Assembly (NCBI GenBank): GCA_001724265.1
Contig: MEDY01000144.1
Coordinates: 1-63,201 of the forward strand
From: Rhizaria sp. SCN 62-66
Taxonomy: Eukaryota > Rhizaria, unplaced
Reading direction: 5' to 3'
Length of the DNA stretch: 63,201 nt
The first letter of the stretch is position 1. Every line of letters begins with the position of its first letter. This document shows, one piece after another, positions 22,901 through 33,600 of this stretch. Under the pieces are notes generated by a model. The model worked only from the letters and a program-made list of their open reading frames with translations, did no database searches and was not told the origin of the DNA. The position numbers were made by a program, and so were the translations under genes.

Positions 22901-23431
22901 TGGGGCGACAGCGTGGCCTCCGCTGTGGGCTTCGGCTCCGGCGTCAACGCGATGCCGACCAACGCGTCCTTTAACGCCGCGGCCGGCGCAGGCGTGAGCG
23001 GCGCGGCTCCCGGCAGCGGCATGGCGCACTTCACATCAGTCAAGGTGCCGCCCAAGCGGGCCAGGAAGCCCGCGCAGCGCCAGACGCCGGCGGTGCCAGC
23101 AGCAAAGAAGACCCCCGCTGCCGGCAGGAAGCCGCTTGTGGGTGGTGTGCTGCAGGTAGGGGGCGCGGCCAGCGATGCCGCCCCGAAGAAGAGGAACACG
23201 ATCGCATCTGCAGCGGCCCTCAAGGACAGTGCGGTGCTGTCCGCGTTGGTGCCCAAGGTGAAGACTGTGCGCATGTCGAAGCACATGGAGAGCCGCGCAA
23301 TGATGGACGAACACGTTTCAGCGCAACAAACGCCGCTGGCGTTAGAGCAACCACCGGTGGTCGTTGTTAGTATTGTTAGAAACGACAACGATGTGGCTCA
23401 AACTCCTGTCGCTGAGGGTGAGAACGCTTAA
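13963..23431 (+). CDS. Orphan 3112-residue low-complexity protein with RG tract and an in-frame TAG
   Basis: Two exons, 13963-20161 and 20292-23431, joined by a phase-1 GTACGT..CAG intron. ATG 13963 is chosen because its frame is coding-like and runs into the long ORF through a TAG at 14113-14115 (codon 51), in the context PVQPQQ-TAG-PPTQE. Features in order: a GRGRGRGRG tract near residues 167-185; ordered islets such as ECKRVWRAAAYVAVPK and ARRVNYVKKRNIYNVIGG; LPRASVDMFLLDLQSRP; LEWQRQCALARWQHALALEA followed by an Ala/Gln helix; and IKSEP-type sumoylation-like motifs. A basic then acidic Asp/Ser region follows, and FDLYCLPLEDTLATYPPVPG spans the intron. Exon 2 has a poly-Thr run and ends in a Lys-rich tail. 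The stop is TAA. RG, basic and SUMO-like motifs suggest a nuclear protein. No family is recognised. Confidence 0.85.
20162..20291 (+). other. Intron of the 3112-residue protein gene
   Basis: Donor GTACGT at 20162, acceptor ttccttcag at 20291, 130 nt, phase 1. It joins codons for TYPPVP and GGLYFSRLRR. The interior is AT-rich with stops in frame. Confidence 0.85.
22281..22328 (+). repeat. ACN trinucleotide run encoding poly-Thr
   Basis: Imperfect tandem ACG/ACC/ACA/ACT codons encode about 15 consecutive threonines in exon 2 of the 3112-residue protein. Mixed synonymous codons point to an old or selected amino-acid run rather than a fresh microsatellite expansion. Confidence 0.8.
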
Positions 23432-23943
23432 TTCAAAGGCTCTTTCAGTTTCATTGAAGTGAGAAGTGCGTCTGTGTGTCTTTCATTTACATTTTTAATC
23501 TTGGTGATGTGATTGTTTTGCGCTCTCGTCCTTGAGCGCTGCATCTCGTCTTCAGTGATATTAGTAGTCGAGCAACTGGCAACACAGGCTAGTGGCGAGA
23601 AAAGGGGGGGGAGCAAGGGGTAGAACCAAAAACCAAAACTTAACTAGAACATTCCAACGTCAATATACAGATAACTCATCATTTTTACACCTTAATAGGC
23701 TCTATTTTAATATCTATTTTTGTTGTCTTTGACATTGCACATATGAGTGGATCTAGGCTTGGATACTTCTCACAGCCATCCTCCTTCGTCATTTCCCAAC
23801 TCCTCACTCCGGCTCTCTCTACAGCTTCAAGAAAGCGGTACGATATTGTCACCAAACAGTGTGCCTGAGCTTTTCAATAGTGGCAAGCGACACATTGTTT
23901 TGGTTTCTCTCATCTCGCCTGAACTAGGCTCTGGCAGGCCCTC
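23432..23943. other. Intergenic between tandem plus-strand genes
   Basis: Holds the 3' flank of the 13963-23431 gene and the upstream region of the next. A G run lies near 23605-23612. The region is otherwise AT-rich, with no coding-like frame except short ones running into 23944. Confidence 0.45.
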
Positions 23944-26900
23944 ATGCGCCCCACCCACTCACCCGGCTCCGGCAGCAGCGGAAACAACAGCAGTAGCGCC
24001 TCCGCCGCTGCCGCTGATCCTGATGCAGACGCCTACCAGCAACGCCTTGCCGCGCATCGAGCCCGTGCCGCGCACAAGGCTGCACAGACGTTGAAGGAAC
24101 TTGACATTTTCGCCTTCAAAACCACCGGCGACGACGATGACGATGACAACATCATCGAAGCGCCACTCTCCTCGCGGTCTGCTGCGGCAAGCGTTGCTGC
24201 GACTGGCAGCTACCGCGCCGCTCGCACGGCCACCAACGCGTCTAGCCTGGCCTCCGGTGGCTCTGGCGCTCCCCGCGGCAGCCGCAGCCGCGCCACCAAC
24301 CCTGCGAAGACGGCGAGGACCGCGCATCCGCACCTTGGCGCGGCGGCAGGCGACAACGACGCCGCCGACGACGAAGACGACGACAGCGGCAGCGAGAGCG
24401 AGGACGACGCGGACCCCGCGAACCAGGCCTCGTCCTCGTTGCTGGTTGCTGTTCCGGCCGCGTCGGCCTCGGCCGCGGCGTCCGGCGGCGCGCACCCCGG
24501 CTCCAGCTCCACCTACAGCAAGGTTAAGAGCAGCAGCAGCAGCGGCAGCGGCGCCGCCGTGACCAGCGCCGACGGGGACAGCGCGCTGGACATCCCACTG
24601 ACGCTGCTGCGCGAGGCCCTGCACGCGCCGCCGTTTGTGGCCGCGACGGCGACTGCGACACGGCTGCCCGTGCTCTGCGGCCGCCTGCTGCACACCAACG
24701 TCATCAACCCAGGGCTGGTGCTAGTTGTCGCCGGGCTCGCCGTCATCGTGCTGCTGGGCACGGGACAGCTTATTATGCTCAACAGCGCTACGCGCTATGT
24801 CGCCACCGACGCCGCCGCCGCGCTGGCCTTCGCGCCCGAGCCAACCAAGCTGCAGAGGCAGCAGCAGGAGAAGCAGCTGCAGCAGCAACTGCTCCAGCTG
24901 CAGACGCCCAACGGACTCTTTGAGCTGCAACGGCAGCGGCGGCAGCAGAAGCAGCCCTTCGCGGTGCCGCCTCACTCCGACAACGGCGGCGTTGGCACCG
25001 GCGCCTTTGACTTCACCCACAGCGACCTAAGCGGCCACGGCGACGGCAGCTACGGCGACAACGACGGCGCCGGCGGCAGCGGCAGCGGGCTGTTCTCGCT
25101 GATTTCCGGCGGCGGCGCGGGCGGTGTTGGGGCGACGCCGTTTACGCGGAAGCCTTTCCCCGAGCCGCGCGGGCTTCCCGCGGCGGCCTCGGCGGCGGCG
25201 CAGGCGTTTCCCTTCGCCGTCGCGGGCCGCAGCGTGCACGCTGCCGCGCTCGCGGAAAGCCTGCACGAGCTCATTGGCGAGCATGGCGTCTACACGGCCA
25301 GGGGCGCGTATGTCCCGTCCAAGGGGCCCGCGCACGTGGACGGGAGCCTGCTAGAGTCCGCGCAGCAGCACCAGCAGCAGCACGGCGACGGGAGTCACGA
25401 TGCGGCTGCTGCCGGTTCGGCTCACTCGGCTAAGTCCAAGGCCAAGAGCGGCTCGTCGCTGACGAAGCGTCAGGAGCGCGACCACCACCTGCACGTGCTG
25501 CTGACGTCGTCCGTGCCCCCGCCCGCGGCGCACGCGTACGGCGCGTCGCTGCTGTGGTCACCTGCGCTGGGCACCTTCGTGGTGGACCCCACCGACCTGC
25601 TCTCGGCGTGCCCCGTGCTGCCCTTCACGGCCGCCGCGACCACGGTGGACACCAGGCCGCGCTCTTCCGACGGCGGTTACCGCGCCGACGCGGGCGCGCA
25701 TGGCGACGACAAGAGCGTGAGCAGTGGCGTAAGCAGCTTGGACGACTTCGACAGCTTGATGAACTCCAAGGGCGGCCACGCGCCCTCGCCCCTGCCTCCT
25801 GCGCCGTCAACGGGCGCGGTCTCGAGTGCGAGCTCTCTCGGCATCGGCCTTGGTCTCGGCCTTGGTGGCCACGCCGCCGGCCCCCAGCAGAGCGGCCTCA
25901 GCGGCCTCAGCGGCCTCAGCGCCTCGATGACGGGCTACTTCGTGGCCCCGGGCACCTCCATCTGGCGCTCGTCGTCGCTCATCACGCCTATCTCCCCCTT
26001 AGACGGCGCAAGCACCCCACAGCAGCAGCAGCAACAACAGCAGCGGCAGCAGCTGCAGAGTGCCCCCGCAACAGGCATCGGCGCCGGCGCGGCCGCGGGT
26101 GCCAGTGCAGGCGCTGGGATCGAGGTGGCGAGCAGCGTGAGCGTGGCGTTGCCCAGCGTCGACGTTAAGCACAGCTGTCCCGCCGTGTCGCCCCTCGACG
26201 GCGACATGTACATGCCCCTCGCTAAGCCCCTGCCTTCGCACGCGCACCTTTTCGCCAACAGCGGCAACGGCAGCGGCAACAGCCAGTTCTCGTCGCTCCT
26301 AAGCACCGGCGCAAGCGTCATCTCGGTCTCGGCCTCAGCCTCGGCCGCGAGTGCGACCGCCCCGAAGGCGGTGGACGACAGCAGCCTGCTCACGGTCACG
26401 CACAGCGGCGACAGCGTGCTGCACGCGCGGATGATCGACGGCCAGGCATCGCACCCGCTGCCACTCTCCGTCGCGCGCCCGCTCGCCGCCGCCATCGCGC
26501 TCAAGTCGAGCCGCGAGGCCGCCACCGTCGCTGCGCTGCTGCCGCCCGGCGCGCTCGCTATGCCGGCCCCCGCGCGCGTGGCCGCGGCCGCCTCCGCAGC
26601 GGCCGCGGCCGCGGTCGCGAGCGGACGCGCGGCCCACGCGCCCCCGCCGCCGCTGTCGGCCGCGGCTTCTGCGAGCGCGGCGGCGGCGGCCAGCGCCCGC
26701 GCCACCAAGGGCCTGGTGTCTGCGGCGCGGCGCGGCGGGCCCATGCTGTGGCACACGGTGACGGTGCGCAACTGCCACGGCGCGGCGCTGTACCGCGTCT
26801 TCTACCGGCACGGAGACAGCGACATCTCACCCGGATCGCTCGGGCTCGCCGCTGCCGCGCTCAACAGCAGCAGCAGCAGTAGCGGTAACAATCACCTTAA

Positions 26901-29190
26901 CAACGCGCACACGGCGAGTTCTTCTAATGTTGGTTTTGCGTCGCTCATCGAGTCTGCCACAGCCCTTCTCTCCGGTCTCGCCTCCAGCTCTAGTTTGACT
27001 GCGGCTGCGAGTTCCGCGACCGACACGCGTCTCACTGGCGCCAGCGCGCAGCAACAGGAGCAGGACCAGTCGCAGCTCTACTGGCTGCCGCCCGTGCTTT
27101 CTCTGGCGCCCGCCGTGGCGTCGCCGATGCGGCCGCCGAGCCTGCTGTACCGCGCGGTCGAGAGTGGCGACGGGCGCGCGGCGCTGGCCGAGGCGCGCGC
27201 GCTCGACGTCGCTATGACCTCTGCGATGGCGGCTGCGGAGGAGGCGGAGAAGAACAGTAAGCGCGCCGCGCGCGTAGCCAGGACGCTCCGCAGCTCGCAC
27301 AGCGCTAGCACTGGCAACGCGGCCGGTGCCATTGGTGGTGGTGCTGGTGGTGGGTATGGGATCGGTGATGCAGCTGAAGACGCCAGCCCCGCTGGCAACA
27401 ATTATGGCCACGCTACTGCCGGTGGCAACAGTCACGGTGAGAGCGCGGGCCAGAGCCAGAGCAAGAGCCCGTCGCACAGCGTGGGCGTGAGCACCAAGGA
27501 CCTGTGGTCGCCGGCGGCTGTGATCCGTGGCTACCGCTCCCAGCGCATCGCCCAGGCGCTGTCACAGGCTATCGCGGTGATCGTCCACTCCTCCACCGGA
27601 CAACCCATCGCCTTCGTCGCGCCCGGCATTGACCCTAACGCCGCCAAGGCCGCCGCCGCCGCCGCCTCCGCCGCCACCGCCGCGGCCGCCGCGGCCGCCG
27701 CGTCGGGCGCCGCCGACACCGCGGGCGTGACCGTGAGCAGCGTCGTCCACGCCTCGCTGGGACTGTACACGCTCAGCGGTGACCGCCTGGCGTGGCTCGT
27801 TCCGGGTGCCGTGGGCCGCCGCGCCGCGCGCCTGCGGGCCGTGACGGCGGCCGCTAAGGACATCGAGGCTGCGTTCGCCGCCGCGGGCACCGGCGTGGCG
27901 GCGGCGATGGCGGCCGGGCTTGCGGGCGCGGGCAGCGCGGCGCCTATCATGGGCTCGCTGGCCGAGTACTTCGCCGCCGACGACTACGACAGCATGGCCG
28001 CTGCGCACGAGCTCAAGAGCGCCCAGACCGACGCCAATGCAGGCGCGCACGGGGCCGCGGGCTCCCGCTTCAAGACCGCGAGTCTCGGGGACGGCGGGGA
28101 CGGCGCTATGAGTTCCGTCCCGCCCCCCGGCAGCATTCCCGCCGCGCACAGCGCCGTGCCGGTGGCGTCGACGCTCGGCGGCTGGACGGTCGTGCCCAGC
28201 GACTTGCTCAGGGCCAGCGACGAGCAGGTCGTCCAAGCGCTCAGGGCTAAGGTCCGTCGTGCCACCGCTGCCGCCGCCGCCGCCGCTAATGCCGCTGCGG
28301 GTCTCCACGGCAACAGCACTGGCACTGGCGCGGCGACATCTCCCGCCGCGAATTCCGCCGCCCCGCCCGCTGTGAGCGGGTACGGCATCATCCGCGGCGG
28401 CTACGGCCGCACCAAGCTCTCCTCCGCCTCCGCCGCCGCGGCCGCTGCGGCCCCCGGCCCCGCCGGCGGGCTCGCGTCAGCGTTTGAGTCGGTTGACGAC
28501 GCCGCGGCGGCCGCGGCCGAAGAGGCCGAGGAGTCGGTCCGCGAGCGCGCACGCGCCGTGTCGTGGGGGCGCAAGGCGCTCATCGACCCCCGCGCGAGCT
28601 CGGCGCTGATGACCGTGCTGGGCCAGATGCGGCTTGAGTTCCACGCCGGCAATCTCGCCCTTGTCACCGCGGCCGGCACGCCCGCTGCCGCCGCCGCGGG
28701 AGCTGACTCGGCAGCTGCAGCGAGCGGCGCCGCGGCGGGCACCGGCGTGTTGACGGACCCTGTGGCGATCGCGGCGAGCGCGGCGGCTGCGCTGGCGCAG
28801 CGGCCGATCCGCGTCGCCGCAGTCCCGGGCTCAGGGCTCTGTAACTGGATCTTCACGCGCGTGGCGCACCTGCTGCTCTTCACCGGCGTGCTCATTGTCG
28901 GCGCCATCCTCGTCGGCATCATGCGGCTCAACGCGGCTGCCGCCAACACCAAGGGGGACCAGAACACCAGCACGCCCGACAGCACGGAGGCCGACGCGGA
29001 GGCCGATATGAAGGCTGCGATTTCGTTTGGCGACGGCGACGGCGACGGCGACGATGACGACGAAGGATATTACTCGCCGCTGACGCTGTCGCAGTCACAG
29101 TCGTCGCAGGAGTATCCCGACACTACGGCCACGGAGAGCGACTCCAACACAAGCGCAGTCCGGGTCACCACGGGTGCGAGCGCCGTGTAA
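23944..29190 (+). CDS. Large two-transmembrane-segment protein, function unknown
   Basis: Single exon of 1748 residues, ATG 23944, TAA at 29188-29190; an in-frame TGA lies upstream. A hydrophobic segment (GLVLVVAGLAVIVLLGTGQL, about residues 256-278) and a C-terminal one (LLLFTGVLIVGAILVGIM, about 1640-1662) are likely membrane spans. They enclose roughly 1360 residues that would lie on one side of the membrane. Ordered blocks late in this region (MLWHTVTVRNCHGAALYRVF; AVIVHSSTGQPIAFVAPGID; LGLYTLSGDRLAWLVPG) look like short beta strands ending in turns. This loosely recalls the tubby/LURP/scramblase-type barrel, but that is inference only. The rest is Ser/Gly/Ala/Gln low complexity, including an SGL triplet repeat. 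The acidic N-terminus and C-terminus presumably share the opposite side. Confidence 0.83.
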   Translation: MRPTHSPGSGSSGNNSSSASAAAADPDADAYQQRLAAHRARAAHKAAQTLKELDIFAFKTTGDDDDDDNIIEAPLSSRSAAASVAATGSYRAARTATNASSLASGGSGAPRGSRSRATNPAKTARTAHPHLGAAAGDNDAADDEDDDSGSESEDDADPANQASSSLLVAVPAASASAAASGGAHPGSSSTYSKVKSSSSSGSGAAVTSADGDSALDIPLTLLREALHAPPFVAATATATRLPVLCGRLLHTNVINPGLVLVVAGLAVIVLLGTGQLIMLNSATRYVATDAAAALAFAPEPTKLQRQQQEKQLQQQLLQLQTPNGLFELQRQRRQQKQPFAVPPHSDNGGVGTGAFDFTHSDLSGHGDGSYGDNDGAGGSGSGLFSLISGGGAGGVGATPFTRKPFPEPRGLPAAASAAAQAFPFAVAGRSVHAAALAESLHELIGEHGVYTARGAYVPSKGPAHVDGSLLESAQQHQQQHGDGSHDAAAAGSAHSAKSKAKSGSSLTKRQERDHHLHVLLTSSVPPPAAHAYGASLLWSPALGTFVVDPTDLLSACPVLPFTAAATTVDTRPRSSDGGYRADAGAHGDDKSVSSGVSSLDDFDSLMNSKGGHAPSPLPPAPSTGAVSSASSLGIGLGLGLGGHAAGPQQSGLSGLSGLSASMTGYFVAPGTSIWRSSSLITPISPLDGASTPQQQQQQQQRQQLQSAPATGIGAGAAAGASAGAGIEVASSVSVALPSVDVKHSCPAVSPLDGDMYMPLAKPLPSHAHLFANSGNGSGNSQFSSLLSTGASVISVSASASAASATAPKAVDDSSLLTVTHSGDSVLHARMIDGQASHPLPLSVARPLAAAIALKSSREAATVAALLPPGALAMPAPARVAAAASAAAAAAVASGRAAHAPPPPLSAAASASAAAAASARATKGLVSAARRGGPMLWHTVTVRNCHGAALYRVFYRHGDSDISPGSLGLAAAALNSSSSSSGNNHLNNAHTASSSNVGFASLIESATALLSGLASSSSLTAAASSATDTRLTGASAQQQEQDQSQLYWLPPVLSLAPAVASPMRPPSLLYRAVESGDGRAALAEARALDVAMTSAMAAAEEAEKNSKRAARVARTLRSSHSASTGNAAGAIGGGAGGGYGIGDAAEDASPAGNNYGHATAGGNSHGESAGQSQSKSPSHSVGVSTKDLWSPAAVIRGYRSQRIAQALSQAIAVIVHSSTGQPIAFVAPGIDPNAAKAAAAAASAATAAAAAAAASGAADTAGVTVSSVVHASLGLYTLSGDRLAWLVPGAVGRRAARLRAVTAAAKDIEAAFAAAGTGVAAAMAAGLAGAGSAAPIMGSLAEYFAADDYDSMAAAHELKSAQTDANAGAHGAAGSRFKTASLGDGGDGAMSSVPPPGSIPAAHSAVPVASTLGGWTVVPSDLLRASDEQVVQALRAKVRRATAAAAAAANAAAGLHGNSTGTGAATSPAANSAAPPAVSGYGIIRGGYGRTKLSSASAAAAAAAPGPAGGLASAFESVDDAAAAAAEEAEESVRERARAVSWGRKALIDPRASSALMTVLGQMRLEFHAGNLALVTAAGTPAAAAAGADSAAAASGAAAGTGVLTDPVAIAASAAAALAQRPIRVAAVPGSGLCNWIFTRVAHLLLFTGVLIVGAILVGIMRLNAAAANTKGDQNTSTPDSTEADAEADMKAAISFGDGDGDGDDDDEGYYSPLTLSQSQSSQEYPDTTATESDSNTSAVRVTTGASAV
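25895..25923 (+). repeat. Tandem 9-mer encoding Ser-Gly-Leu repeats
   Basis: Three near-identical copies of agcggcctc in tandem within the two-TM protein gene encode SGLSGLSGL. The nucleotide identity suggests recent slippage. Confidence 0.75.
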
Positions 29191-29415
29191 TTGAAATGTC
29201 CGCTGACAACTCCTCAAAAGATAACTGCACAACCTCACGTGCTATTAGCATAAGGTGCAATTGATAGTCTTAATGGGGTTTAATTTGTGTGGGTTTTTCT
29301 CGCACAAACCCTCTTTGTAGAAGTCGTGTGTCTCTCATCTGCTTTCTTGTTGGTAGAGAGATTTGCGCAATGTTATATATAATTGTTGATATGAAACCGT
29401 GTATTGTGTACGTTC

Positions 29416-29433
29416 GTACGTACGTACGTACGT
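29416..29433. repeat. GTAC tandem tetranucleotide repeat
   Basis: About four and a half copies of gtac (cgtacgtacgtacgtacg) in the 3' flank of the two-TM protein gene. It is self-complementary and contains several copies of the GTACGT hexamer that serves as 5' splice site elsewhere in the window. It is probably a simple microsatellite. Confidence 0.75.
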
Positions 29434-29478
29434 TTTGGAAGACCTTATTTTTGTGTGCACTATTTGTATTTTTGATAG

Positions 29479-29484
29479 GAATAA
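29479..29484 (+). terminator. Candidate polyadenylation signal
   Basis: AATAAA about 290 nt beyond the TAA at 29190, in AT-rich sequence with T/GT-rich stretches downstream. Plausible but unproven. Confidence 0.3.
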
Positions 29485-29681
29485 ACAATATGGTTGTTTA
29501 CAAGTTGTTAACTGTGTGTTGACGTTGTGAGCTCGTAACCATGTGTGTTTCTTCGTTATAATTCACATTTATGAGAAATAAAAGTTTGTATTTTTTGGTT
29601 TTTGTCTTTTTCTAGCTTTATCATGTTGTTCATTTATTACATGGTTGTACATATCATTCACTTTGTATTGGGGATTTTATC

Positions 29682-29708
29682 CAGGGCGATCCATTTTCTG
29701 ATCGCCTG
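29682..29708. other. Intergenic hairpin
   Basis: Inverted repeat of nine base pairs with one bulged G and an eight-base T-rich loop (stem arms at 29682-29691 and 29700-29708). It stands out in an AT-rich region. It could be a 3'-end RNA structure or chance; no family is recognised. Confidence 0.45.
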
Positions 29709-30642
29709 AAAAATGCATGCAGCAACGAGCATAAAAAATCAACGCAAATCATTGATGATCATCAAAGGTTTTGAACAGGAGACGCATATACTAACAGTAG
29801 ACACAAAACTGACACATATCACGCGTATTTCATTCTGTCTTGACGGCAATCATGCTTACAGGTGTGGCTCTAGGAAACAAACAACGCAAGCAAAGATACG
29901 AATCAGTCATCAGTGGGAGTATTTTAACTATAAAACTGTATTGAAACACGCTCACATTGTCGTTTTTTTTTCTTTCTTTCTTCAGATTCTGACTGTGGCG
30001 CGACGCCACAGGATGAGTAACACGACACATGTAGCTGTAGTGCCAAAATACAAAGAGACACATAAAACAGACAGACGAGACGACACACGACGAAACAAAC
30101 AAAATTCGAGAGTGTTAAAATACTACTAAATGAAGACGCAAATGTTAAACAGGCAATCGTGTTAAGAAAAATAATGAACACGGGTAGAACCGACAGACGG
30201 ATATATAGACAGAACAAATCAAAACAAGACGAAACGAAAGGTAGTGCGTTGGACTGACTTCAGATACATGAAAGTCAGACGCCGCAGCATGGGCATAAAA
30301 GCTACAGTGACGCTGCCTTGATGGTGTCTGTACGGAAAAGCATTGTTGTGATCGATGCGAGTAAATGTCGCTGCTTAAAGGGAAGCAAACCTACATTCAC
30401 ACAGATCGATGCAACAAATACTACAATGTAAGCTAAACACTCTCATGCCACTCATAGCGGGACACAGTGTTCTTGTTGAGGATTGAGCTCATCAGGTGTA
30501 CACTCACTTGCCAACAAACAGTTGAAAGCGAAGCAATGTTGCGTTGACTGGCTGTGATACAACTGAGAGCAATCCCTTCACAAATGCAAACATCACATAC
30601 AAAAGGTAGTAAAACCCACAGGATAAACTTCAGTTAAATTGC

Positions 30643-33600
30643 TTAGACCGAGCTCCTGTCACTGCTCGGGTTCATGCTGAGCGTGAGCGCCGATAGAGCC
30701 GACGACGACGGCGAGCCGAGCAACTGGCTGGCACCACCAGTTTTCTCCTTAGCACCAGCTCCAATACCAGCGCTGATGGCGACAGTAGCGTGTCCACCGA
30801 TACTGAGGTTGTCGTGATCGACAGGGGTCTTGTTGGCCGCAAGCGCGCCGGCAATCGCGAGTGCGGTGTCAACCGCAGCAGGTGATACGAGACCGGTCTT
30901 CTTCGCAGCCGCACTGGCACCGTAGGCGCCACCACCATTGCTGAGACTGACGCTGTTGCTGATGTCGACACGCATCGCACCAGCCTTAAGCGCGGACCGG
31001 AGCGCATTGTTGCTCACGGCAGTCGTGTTGGTCGCGGTCGTAACAAAGCTACTCTTGCCCGCCATCGTCGCGTTAGCGCTGCCGGGCCGCTTGCCCGCGA
31101 TGGTGAGGGAAGACGCTCTAGGGCCATGGTGATTGTTGTGGCTCGTGGAGTGGCCACTCGCAGGCTCATAGTACTCATTCGCGACGTACTGGTCGTCCTC
31201 ATCGTCCTCCTCATCGTAGTCAAAGGAAACAGGAGCACCCGCAACACCACCGTTGGCGTTGAGTGAGACTGCCTTATGCTTGCTATTCGACCTGTTGTGG
31301 CCAGCAGAGTTATTGGTAGCACCCACAGTCTTCACAGTGGAGTTGGCCCCTTTACGTGTAGCTGCATCCGACTGCAGCTGCTGCTTCTGTTGCTTCGGCT
31401 GCGGCCCACGAGCCACACGAGCCACGACAGCAGTCTCACCCACAGTGTTACTGTTCATCTAGCGGCGCTCGTTCGTGATCGCGGCGGGAGCGCCGTTGGA
31501 GCCGTTGCCGACCGGGCTCGCGGGGCTGCGCGCGCCGTTGCGCTGGGGCGGCACGGGGCGCGAAGCCGAGTTGCGGTAATACGCGTAGAGAATGAGGCCG
31601 ATGAAGCAGACGGCGAAGCCGACGGCGTTGAGGGCGGACATGGCATTCTTGAAGATGACGAGTCCGACGATGATGACGACGACGGTCTTGACGGTGGAGA
31701 CGACGCACAGCGTCAGCGCCGAGGTGACCTTTGTGAGCACGTAGTGTGACCACTGAAGGAAGAAAGAGAGCACACCGCCGACGAGGATGAGGGCCGCGGT
31801 CTGCGCAGTCCAGCTCGAGTGCACGAAGAAGGGCGTGGTGTGCATGTGGGGCACCTCGAGGAAGAGGATGAACGGCAGCAGCACCAGCGCCGAGGCCGGG
31901 GAGTGGTAGTAGAGCACGATGATGGGGTGCATCGGGGCGCGCTTGCCCGTCGCGGTGATCGTCGCGGCGGACGCGGCCGCAGCAGCGACGGAGCGGGGGT
32001 AAGGCACGCGCATGACAACGTCATCGTCATCATCGTCATCGTTGTTGCCGTCGTAGTCATCGGCGTCATCGTCGTCGAGCTGGGCGGAGTAGCCGTTGCG
32101 GTTCCGCTTGCTCTTGCCCTTGCTCTTGTTCTTCTTTGCGGTGTTCACGGTGACCGCGACAGAGCTACCCGACGACACGGCAAGACACAGCGCCGATGCC
32201 GGCGGCTGCTGCTTGCCGCTGTCACCGTACTGCGACGACGACAACGCGCGGCCGTTGCTGTCCGCCGCGGCGGCGCCGCCGCTGATGTTGCTGGACGTGG
32301 AGAGCACAGCGCCGCTGGCTTCGGCGAACGAGGCAGACCGCGCGCGGCCCAGCGGGGACCCGTTCGTCCCCGGCGCCCCAGTGCCACTGCCGCCAGGAGC
32401 GCCAGCAGCGTTGCCGTGTGGGCCGGCCGCGGCGGCGGCCCAGGGCCCGCTGGCGGGGCTGTTGCTGGAGAGCGAGGAGCCGCGCGCGCGGCCGCCTCCG
32501 ACCGTGGGCGTCTTGGCCTCCTCTTCGCCATCGTGGTGTCCGTGAGCGACGGCCGCGTTGCTGTGGGACAGCGCCTCGGACTCGGCGTGCGCGGTGTCGG
32601 CGTCCGGGCTCAGGAGTGCCACGGCGCCCGCGCCGGCGTTGCCGTTGGGCGAGAGGCTGGCGAGCGCGGCCAAGAGCTCCTCAGGCACACTCGTCTCCTC
32701 GTCCTTGGCACCAGCACCGCCCACGCCAGCCGCCGCACCGCCCGCGCCGCCGGTCGCGGTCGTGGCCACGGTACCGCTGCCGCTGCCGTTGCTGCCGGTG
32801 CTGTTGGTGGTGTTGACGCGGGTCATCTTGCGCGCGTTGCCGTTCTTGGTGCCGTTGCCATTGCTGTTGCCGTCGCACACGTCGGCGACGTCGGCGTCGA
32901 GCTCTGCATCGGCCTCGGCGTCGACGGGGCTGTTCTCGGCCGAGTCCGTCTCGGGCACAGTGACCTGGACGAGGAGCTGGACGAGCACGTTGGACAGCGC
33001 GGTGATGAGGCACGACATAGTGACCCACGCCACGCCCAGCGCCTGGCCGGGCGCGGGGGCCTCGCCGGCGACTGCGAGCGCAATGCCACCGGCGATGAGC
33101 AGAATGATGGCGAAGAGACGCCAGGAGAAGACCTCGGTGCCCACACAGTACGACACGAGGAGACTGTGGTTGTTGCACACAGCAATTTGTAGAATAGGCA
33201 AGTTGGATGTAAGGACATGAGTGACGAGAGAAGTAGAAAGTACAGCTCATGATTGAGGAATATTGAGGATATTAGAAGTAATTCCTATTGACGTACGTGA
33301 AGACTGTTGCGAGTTGGCGCAGCTCCTCAAAGAAACTCGCCTCGAGGAAGAGAAATGACATGTTTGCGAGCCCGACGTAGAGGCCGACGCACGCGCCCTG
33401 GATGTTGACGATCCAGAACTCGCGCTTGGTCATCTGCGGCGGTGGGACGAGCTTGAACACATGTACGGTGACAAAGCCCATGCCGTAGTGCAGCACGAAC
33501 TGCACGGCCGCGACGAAGAGCGGGAAGGGGAAGCCCCAGCCGGGGCAGCGCTCCTCGGGCGGGTGGCGCGTGTGGGCGAACCCGGACGGCGAAGGGTTGA

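Larger units (their letters stand above)
29191..30642. other. Convergent intergenic region of about 1.45 kb, no gene seen
   Basis: AT-rich 3' flanks of two convergent genes. It contains AATAAA at 29479-29484 (plus strand), a GTAC tandem run at 29416-29433 and a hairpin at 29682-29708. Short frames on both strands lack coding bias. An undetected non-coding RNA gene cannot be excluded. Confidence 0.5.

Noticed and set aside
31819-33192. 457-residue plus-strand open frame
   Set aside because: Antisense shadow of the transporter's exon 2, where the minus frame contains recognisable TPT membrane segments.
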